In this document: positions 57,640 to 64,000 of the stretch, piece after piece
Numbering within the stretch: the stretch's first letter is position 1
Layout of the letters: every line of letters starts with the position of its first letter
Assembly (NCBI GenBank): GCA_963978905.1
Contig: OZ022260.1
Span: 19,208,334 to 19,272,333 of the forward strand
Direction of reading: 5' to 3'
DNA from: Trichostrongylus colubriformis
Lineage: Eukaryota; Nematoda; Chromadorea; Rhabditida; Trichostrongylidae
DNA length: 64,000 bases
Notes under the pieces: model-generated
Databases searched by the model: none
What the model was told of the DNA's origin: nothing
What the model saw: only the letters and a program-made list of their open reading frames with translations
Program-made: the position numbers and the translations under genes

Positions 57640-60600
57640 CTATTCTTTGTTCGAGGGTGCGCTACAATAAAGTAGAAGTGTCATTCAAAATGTGCAACAA
57701 CAACTCTATATTAGATATCCTGAAAACTTACGGTTGTTGTTTGGATGACTCGAGACTGAGTATGACTTCTTCAAATGTTTGAGATTTATGGCTCTGTGGA
57801 AGTCGCAATGAATCTCCGAATGCCTCGCGCATGGCGGTGCCAAACTGGCGCGGAGTATTCACCTTGAGGGCCCACGACACGCTTATAATGAACAAGGAGA
57901 AGCCAGAGACTGAAAAGCAACTTATATTGTCGAGCCACACAAATGCTTACTATAACATGCAATTTGACCAAGTGATCACAGCAAAACATAGCGATAACAA
58001 AAATATTGGATGTAGCTGAGATGGGTCAAACCACTACCACGGAGCACCATCAGTGTCGTAACACTGGTGAAGAAAATGCATCGCATTCTGCCGTTTTCAG
58101 TAAGTTACTCTTCCATTCCATAAGGTTGATTTTGCCAACTATTGACCCAATATTCAGAAGCAAAGTAGATTTCAAGATCAGCTTTGAATATGATTAATCA
58201 AAGGGAAGATGAATGGAAAGAACACTAAAGATATGCAGAGATAATCGCAAACCATTCCAAAAGAACAAAAAAGGGCCCAGTTGGATGTCACGATTTACAC
58301 ACTTTGCTAGCTAGTTTATATATAATGCTCTTTTGACAGAATCAGCTTCACTTCCTCAACCAAAGCACACTTCCTACATTTTCTATGCAATATGCGAAAG
58401 AAAAATACGTGTCCCATTTAAGGGAAATGTTTAACAAGTATTTAACAAGTAGTGATAGCAAATTCACATTCAAGTAAAACCCACTCGCACTTATGCTGCA
58501 CCGACGGAAGCCGCTAGGACGCATTGATCAATCCCCATTTAAAAGTAGCATAGGTAATCCTTGATCCCTTACGATTCAAAAGTCTTCATCACAGCTGAGG
58601 CTCCCAGGGAATCTATGCTTCTCTTCATCTTAACGGAACGGGAGGGGGCAAGAAGGACATAACGTGAGTTGAATAAAGTGATTTTGCAAGAAGACGAAAG
58701 TAGCGAGTGCATAGCTCGAGTAATTCACTTTACGAGAAAGAAATGGTACCTGTGATGAGTGTAGCGACACCCAATGCCTTGCCAGCAAATCCTACTCCAG
58801 AAAGCACCTAGAAGAAGTAGTTGAGGACTGCAGTGAACAAGAGCAACATGTAGGGGCAATCGCTCCTATACAAGAATGGCTCTTGGCAACGAGCATGATG
58901 TAATAATACGCATGTTTTGGACAACAAACACTTCTGTCCTTCGTTGGTATGGCGATCTCACAATAGGTTATGTCTACGAATAGAATTTGAATCATAGTTC
59001 GCAGTTCCTATGAGGCAATTCAATACAAAATGTCCACGATTCATATCATCTGAGCTTTGTTTAGATTTCGGAACACTTTACTACCTTTGAACCATCACAG
59101 CCATTTATAAAAGGTTTCAATGAAGCTCGATGAAGCCGAATCGAAACGAGGGCCACAGCTAGTCAAGCCAGTGTACCAGCAAAAAATAAAGTAGGAGATA
59201 AAGGATTACCTGTGCCCTACACAAATTGGCAGCTTCAGGTTGCCGAGTATGTTTCCACGCACTCCGGAGACCTACCAAAAGAGATCCGAGAGATGCTGCA
59301 CCGAGAACTGAAATTACGTTTTATTAGAGGCGGAACATCGAACACCAGCAAGGAATGGAAAATCTTTCGAAACTAATCAGCAGACCGCGACACAAAGCCC
59401 CGCCTCGTAAAACGTGATATTACGTATGTGTTGACTACCTTCACTGTTACTGATTACTCGGAGTTCACAAAAGCTACATCTAAAGACGCTACCAGGCCCC
59501 AAACACTCCCTGGGCTTGCGCTAGCGCTTCATCAACCAACTTCCGAAAACAATGAAAAGAATTCCACCGCTATCTGGCCCATTACATGCAGGTCATAATA
59601 ATCCCATGAAAGCCTATTCAGAATGACTCTACTAGTACAAACAACTTGTTATTTGTTTGAGTATAGTGGCAGACATAAAAAAGGATGGATAAAAGTACAT
59701 ATGTCTTCCAATTTGTTTGTCTCAAAATAGAGATTTGCAGAAGAAAAAGTTATATCTATGCATGGCCAGTTTTATAATACGAAGTTCCGCAATTCAAGAT
59801 AATACGTCAAGTGTCAGACTGACGAAACATGGAGATGTTAAATTAACACTCTCAGATCCATACGGATTTGCAACGAAAAAATATGTTTCGCATCTGTATT
59901 CACAGAATTTCCAGTTTCAATTCAAACAAGTGGGTAGTGGGTTCACACTAATCAACACCTACTGGAAACTATTTCAAGTTCTGGAGCAAGAACCAAGTTG
60001 ACACGCTGGCGACATTGCGTCCCGATGCTGGGACACACGTTTTCTGCCGCGTGGGACAATGCGTCCCGATGCTGGGAGGTAGCACAGAAAACCTTATTTC
60101 AACTGTTTCAACTGTTTTCAACTGTTTAAAATCCACAAATAATTAATTTCGATCAACATGCACAAGGGCATCTAGGTGAACATGGTCCGCTTACATCTTT
60201 CCAATAAGTTTTTTTTCGTGCTTTGTATCGTCGTCGTCCAGCACAGGTTCGTTATCATCGCTGTCGATCAACAGGTCGTTAAAACTAGCATTCAGCTCTG
60301 TGAAGTTGTCGCAGGAATCCATAGTCAGTTGGAAGATTTGTGGCCATTCAATTCTTAGTCGAGATATTTATACTCGCGAGACGTCGACTTTTTTCGCATG
60401 CCCATCATCTGGTTAAGTACTTCCCATTACTACCATGCAGTAACCCTTATTCAAGCTCTTGAGGGGTATCTAAAGTTTCGCAGCGCTCACTACTTTGTAT
60501 TAGCGCTCAAGGTACGCGCGACATTCGGCGGGTTTGGGAAGGTAATAAAAAAACCCCAATGCTAGACGCAATTCTCGGCATAGGCGAGCGCGTGATGTCC

Positions 60601-60907
60601 CACGTGGCAGACACGCGGAAAAACGCGCGGTCGCAAACGTGTTGAACTCTCATCGAAAGAAACAGTTCAGCTTATTTTTCAATTGCTTATTGTAAAAGGG
60701 CCGGGTGGAGCCGTATGCAGACAGTAATCACATCACCAACGACCGTAATCACAAATACTCACTTCCTTTAATCACGTTTGGCGTCACCGTGTTAGAGTCG
60801 ACTTTATTAGCGACACGAGCAGCAGAATGTAGAGCAGCAGCTGTAACACTTGCAGCTCCCCCTAAGTGAGCACCGGTTGTACCAGACTGCTGTTGTACAT
60901 CACCCAT
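57640..60907 (-). CDS. TMEM242: TMEM242 family protein, 166 aa
   Basis: Five exons: 60907-60763, 59307-59210, 58807-58750, 57909-57732 and 57661-57640. The phases agree and the lengths sum to 167 codons including stop. TMEM242 is known in mammals as a mitochondrial inner-membrane protein that helps assemble ATP synthase. The N-terminal 40 residues are polar and alanine-rich; the first hydrophobic segment follows (ILGAASLGSLLVGL). Exons 3-4 give the conserved block GKALGVATLI, SGFSLFIISVSWALKV and FGTAMREAFGD, which aligns with human ALGWGSLYAWCGVGV and WKALGV. Exon 4 uses a TTTTCAG acceptor. Upstream of the ATG there is a TATTTCAG acceptor, and the RS-domain gene ends about 375 bp before it. 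The family assignment rests on this block and length. Confidence 0.82.
60002..60641 (-). mobile_element. PiggyBac-like element with TTGA target duplication, in TMEM242 intron 1
   Basis: TTGA flanks both ends (59998-60001, 60642-60645). The inverted ends are CACGCTGGCGACATTGCG and the inverse of CACGTTTGCGACCGCGCG, followed inward by CCGCGTGGGAC-like boxes. On the minus strand a 35-residue frame starts MDSCDNFTELNASF and is very acidic (DSDDNEPVLDDDD), like the N-terminus of piggyBac transposases. A TATAAATA box precedes it. The remaining transposase is absent. Confidence 0.72.
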
Positions 60908-60925
60908 ATAACAAGAGAGGTCAGA

Positions 60926-60938
60926 CCTCTGAAATATA
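60926..60938 (-). promoter_or_regulatory. Trans-splice acceptor of TMEM242
   Basis: The minus strand reads GGTATATTTCAG, with AG at 60929-60930, 21 nt before the ATG at 60907. No in-frame upstream exon was found, so trans-splicing is likely. Confidence 0.6.
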
Positions 60939-61305
60939 CCGCAATACTATCAAAAACCATCTGAACAAGAATCGTAGAGTGAGAAAATATCCTGCGTAGC
61001 AACAATGGCAATGAACATTTAACTACACAAAAGAGGTATCCTTTATCCGATAGACAAAAATATCAACAGCAACGCCAAAATTCAACAAGGGCAACACATC
61101 AGTCGATCCTAAACACGTGAGATGCCATCAATGAAACACGAACCAGCCTTACAGTCTGCAGATTGCAGAAAATGATTATATCATGAATGGGAGAATATTA
61201 TCCTTCCAGTGTGTGAAATAGGAAACATAAAGTTCAAACTTCATGAACAAGTGTGAATGGAGGTGCAATAAATTACCAGAAACAGATGAGAGCGAAATGC
61301 ACCCT

Positions 61306-63969
61306 TTATTCGGTGTCGCTCAATGAACTACTGCTAGGCGTAGGGGATCTCTTCCGTTCCTTCCTCTTCTTTTCCTGAAAATAAAGAAAATTAAATGCAC
61401 TGGTAACCAAACTCGTGTGATAAAAAGCTTCACACGCATGCAGTATACTATTTGTTAGCTTGTAGCACGTTATTATTTTAAGCACACACATTCAGAACCA
61501 AGAAGCAGAGGAAAAGATCAAGGGCGAGAAATAGAAATTTTGTAGCTCTCATGAAACCCTGTCCAATAGATTGAGTTACTCGAAAAAAAAAAACCACTTG
61601 AACCCAACAATTCATGCATCGGGAAATTAGAGCAAAACCAAGCAGCAAGTTTTGGAAGGCTTCCAATCACCCCCCCCCCCCCCCCCCAAGAAAACAAATA
61701 TACATGAACATTCATGCAAGCACGTCCCAGTGCAAAACCTGAGATAATCTTCAACAAGACTGGCAAAATGAGAACAGTATGTATTGTTAGTTAGCGGATG
61801 ATTCATAACGAGTGACGACTCCGCGAGACCGCTCAAGGACCAAAATTTGCGGAACGCCTTTGCTCGCAAGCGAGCTACAAAAAAGGCGATAGCAATCTCG
61901 TTGCCTGCTAAAAGGGCTAGGGGCACGACAGATCACAGCTGTATCTCATATTCTTGGTTGTAGACAAAAGCATTTCAATGTTTCAAAAATTTAGCTCAGA
62001 AACTTTAAAACGTTTATCTACATATTGCCTTTCCTGACTTCATGTATCTAGGCTCTAGGGTTAACGATGCGGATAGACACGATTTTCAACAAACATGCAA
62101 AGGTAAAAGGAAGGACACTGTATTGGGTCATTCCATAAGTAGTGTCGTTTCTTTTCAAGCATAAATTTTTCCTATGAAATCACAAGTTTTTGCAGCATGT
62201 CATATATCATTTAAAAGAGGTTTTCCTGCTCTACAAAATGTCATGTTTCGTTTCTGAGTTTGGTAGAATGGGGCCGACATTTAGGCTGGAGAAGAGATAG
62301 GTCCAGCCGACAGAAATTGGCCAAACCGGCAATCAATTGAAACACTATATTTCACTACTGAAAAATCAACCAGTCATGCGTCGCGTACTTAGTCCTGAAC
62401 TCTTCTACGATTTCCAGTATTTAGTCGATGAAGAAGTTCTGTCGTTCTTTTTCTAAAATTTTTTTTCGAAAGCACTCACAATAATTCAAAAGAAAAATTT
62501 TTCTTTCAAATCTCTTGCCTAGAGTTGTTTTCTGAACCACTTTGGAGAACTTTTCCTGCTATATCGAAAACATCTTTCCATTTTGTTTTGGCTGCGATTC
62601 AGATTGAGTTTTAATACCATGTGATAGGGGTCCAGTTGACATTTTTTTACAATTTATTTTTCCATGAGAAAGTTAAGGAATCCGGTCAGTGGTATTCCCC
62701 TGATCCTACTTACTACCTGTTCTTAACATTTCACCACTCGTTCAACTGATTGATTGAGAAAATTTTTTTGCCTTGGTTCGAAGAAATTGTCTTAAATTAC
62801 CGAGTTGTGGCGGAAATACTAAATGTGGAAAAAGAGCGACGTGACTTTTCAAGCAACCGACTGGTGGGACTTGCAGGAGAGGTCGGGGCTAGGTACGGAA
62901 CACATGGTTGGTTAGTTTTCCTCAAGTAAAATATAGTGTTTTAATTGATTGCCGGTTTGGCCAATTTTCGATTGCTGGACCTACCTGTTTGCCAGCCTAA
63001 ATGTCGGCGCCATTGTAACATACTCAAAATCTGAACACGTCATTTTGTAGAGCAGAAAATTTACTCTCAAATGATATATGACATGCTGCAAAAACTTGTG
63101 ATTTTATGGCCAAAATTTTTGCTGGAAAAAACGACACTACTTATGGAATGACCTAATAATTAGCAGTAGCAACTGCAGTGTAGGGGTTAGGTCCCCACAA
63201 GGTCCTTCGAAAAACCTGAACGGCCATATTCTCAAATATGAGAGCAAGCAGTGCTTCGTTATCAACAAAAAAAAAACCAAAATATGTATATTACACTCAC
63301 CTTCTTGTGTTTTTTCGACTTTTTCTCTTTTTTGATTTTCCTATCATAATCAGAATCATCATCACTAGATCGGCGTGACTGTTTCTTCTTTCTTTTCTTT
63401 CTGAAAATTGGCAAACAAAATGACCAAAGTGTATTCAAAGCGATGCCTAGGCCTTTTAAGCGTAAGGTTCACCGTCGCAGAATGATGTGTTCACTTCCAC
63501 CTTACCTCAAATTATCATCAGATTCAGAATCGCTAGGACTTCGCCTGCGTTTGCTACTCGACGAAGTTCCCTCCGTGAAACGCCTTTTGGCCGGTGATCT
63601 GGACCGCGATCTACTCCTCTTCCTGCGTCTTTCACGCTCTCTTCTCTCCTCTTCAGCACGGCGACGCTCTCTTAAAAAGATGTGTACAATAAAATAGGGC
63701 GCAAAATAAATGCAACACAAATGGAACACTACTCAGTCACTGCTCGTTGAAAGACAGTAGACAAATATGGTTTACCTGTCCTTTGCTCGCTCTTCCTCTC
63801 TTCGTCTCTCCCTTTCCCTCTCCTCGGCTCTTCTTTTCAGTCTTTCTTCTTCCCTTCTTTTCGATTCTTCCTCCCTCTTCTTTTCGTCATCTATACGCTG
63901 TTGTCGCCGTTGTTCTCGTTCCCTATCTCGCTCCCTTTCTCGGTCCTTTTCGCGATCATCGTGCGCTTT
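61306..63969 (-). CDS. RS-domain protein, C-terminal part (runs off the window)
   Basis: Exons 63969-63776, 63670-63506, 63400-63301 and 61374-61306, consistent in phase and ending SSSSLSDTE and a stop; 5' exons lie beyond 64000. The first part is a long highly charged helix (REKDRERERDRERE, then KKREEESKRREEERLKRR). The second has SRSRSRSPAKRR and SKRRRSPSDSESDD, and the third basic runs (KKRKKKQSRRSSDDD, EKKSKKHKK). Such RE/RS domains occur in proteins of the nuclear splicing machinery, probably phosphorylated by SR kinases. No RNA-binding or enzymatic domain is visible, so I cannot say which family member it is. The intron 61375-63300 holds a foldback mariner. It is the first visible gene of the minus-strand cluster with TMEM242 and PIGL. 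Confidence 0.85.
61670..61687. repeat. Run of 18 C
   Basis: An uninterrupted C homopolymer in the intron of the RS-domain gene. The minus strand is therefore an 18-G run in the pre-mRNA sense. Confidence 0.9.
62123..63156. mobile_element. Foldback mariner-type element, copy 2, in RS gene intron
   Basis: 1034 bp with ends TTGGGTCATTCCATAAGTAG and the inverse of TTAGGTCATTCCATAAGTAG, flanked by TA. The halves are inverted copies over about 440 bp each: GGGGCCGACATTTAGGCTGG near 62270 recurs inverted near 63000, and GCATGTCATATATCATTT near 62196 inverted near 63075. No transposase frame survives. It is the intact counterpart of 11133-12390. Confidence 0.9.
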
Positions 63970-64000
63970 CTGTACGATAAGTCATATACGGAGAACAGAA

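Noticed and set aside
59717..60001. 94-residue plus-strand protein in TMEM242 intron 1
   Set aside because: It is antisense to the host gene, ends at the border of the piggyBac-like element, and has no family features.
1..64000. CRISPR array, bacterial operons or phage genes
   Set aside because: Introns, nematode protein families and eukaryotic transposons throughout; the tandem repeats seen have no spacers of the CRISPR type.

Overview
This is a eukaryotic window, most probably from a parasitic clade V (strongylid, hookworm-like) nematode. The evidence is short GT-AG introns, including one of 50 nt; 3' splice sites of the form TTTCAG placed just upstream of start codons, as expected for spliced-leader trans-splicing; small C6-like cysteine-rich secreted proteins of a nematode type; and a very heavy load of mariner, RTE, CR1 and BEL/Pao elements. 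The assignment to hookworm is inference. The supplied open reading frames rarely represent genes: real exons are short and were assembled here by matching splice sites, phases and protein families.

Genes. (1) Minus strand, 9930-14260: a ceramide synthase of the CerS1/LAGR-1 type, six exons found, 5' exons not located. (2) Plus strand, 37791-40769 and 43422-53681: two tandem paralogues encoding secreted cysteine-rich proteins of 155 and 156 aa, with the same five-exon structure and intron phases; both read intact. (3) Minus strand, 63969-54770: three genes in head-to-tail order, namely an RS-domain (splicing-type) protein that runs off the right edge, a TMEM242 orthologue (166 aa) and a PIGL GlcNAc-PI de-N-acetylase orthologue (257 aa). 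TMEM242 and PIGL each have a TTTCAG acceptor a few bases before the ATG, so this looks like a nematode operon.

Mobile DNA, left to right: a mariner relic (873-1375); two near-identical 899-bp mariners (1879, 17528); a dispersed repeat with internal tandem duplication (2960-4020); foldback mariners (6728, 11133, 62123); an unclassified long-TIR element (8172-9281); palindromic MITEs, one almost perfect (18992-19226); a CR1 fragment (20342-20995); an internally deleted and a nearly full-length RTE (20990, 21720); a mariner with an internal duplication (26576); a BEL/Pao gag-protease relic with a mariner inside its zinc knuckle (30500-33600); further mariners (34898, 44748); TTAA-flanked TIR families (16448, 39299, 39758, 47810); piggyBac-like pieces (44178, 60002); and tRNA-derived SINEs (11292, 53255, 56537).

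How it fits together: the host genes tolerate very large introns filled with nested transposons while exons stay intact. The most notable items are the conserved secreted gene pair, the candidate operon, the antisense tRNA-Gly sequence at the BEL primer-binding position, and the end sequence shared by RTE tails and a TIR element family. I found no convincing evidence of a wholly new enzymatic system.
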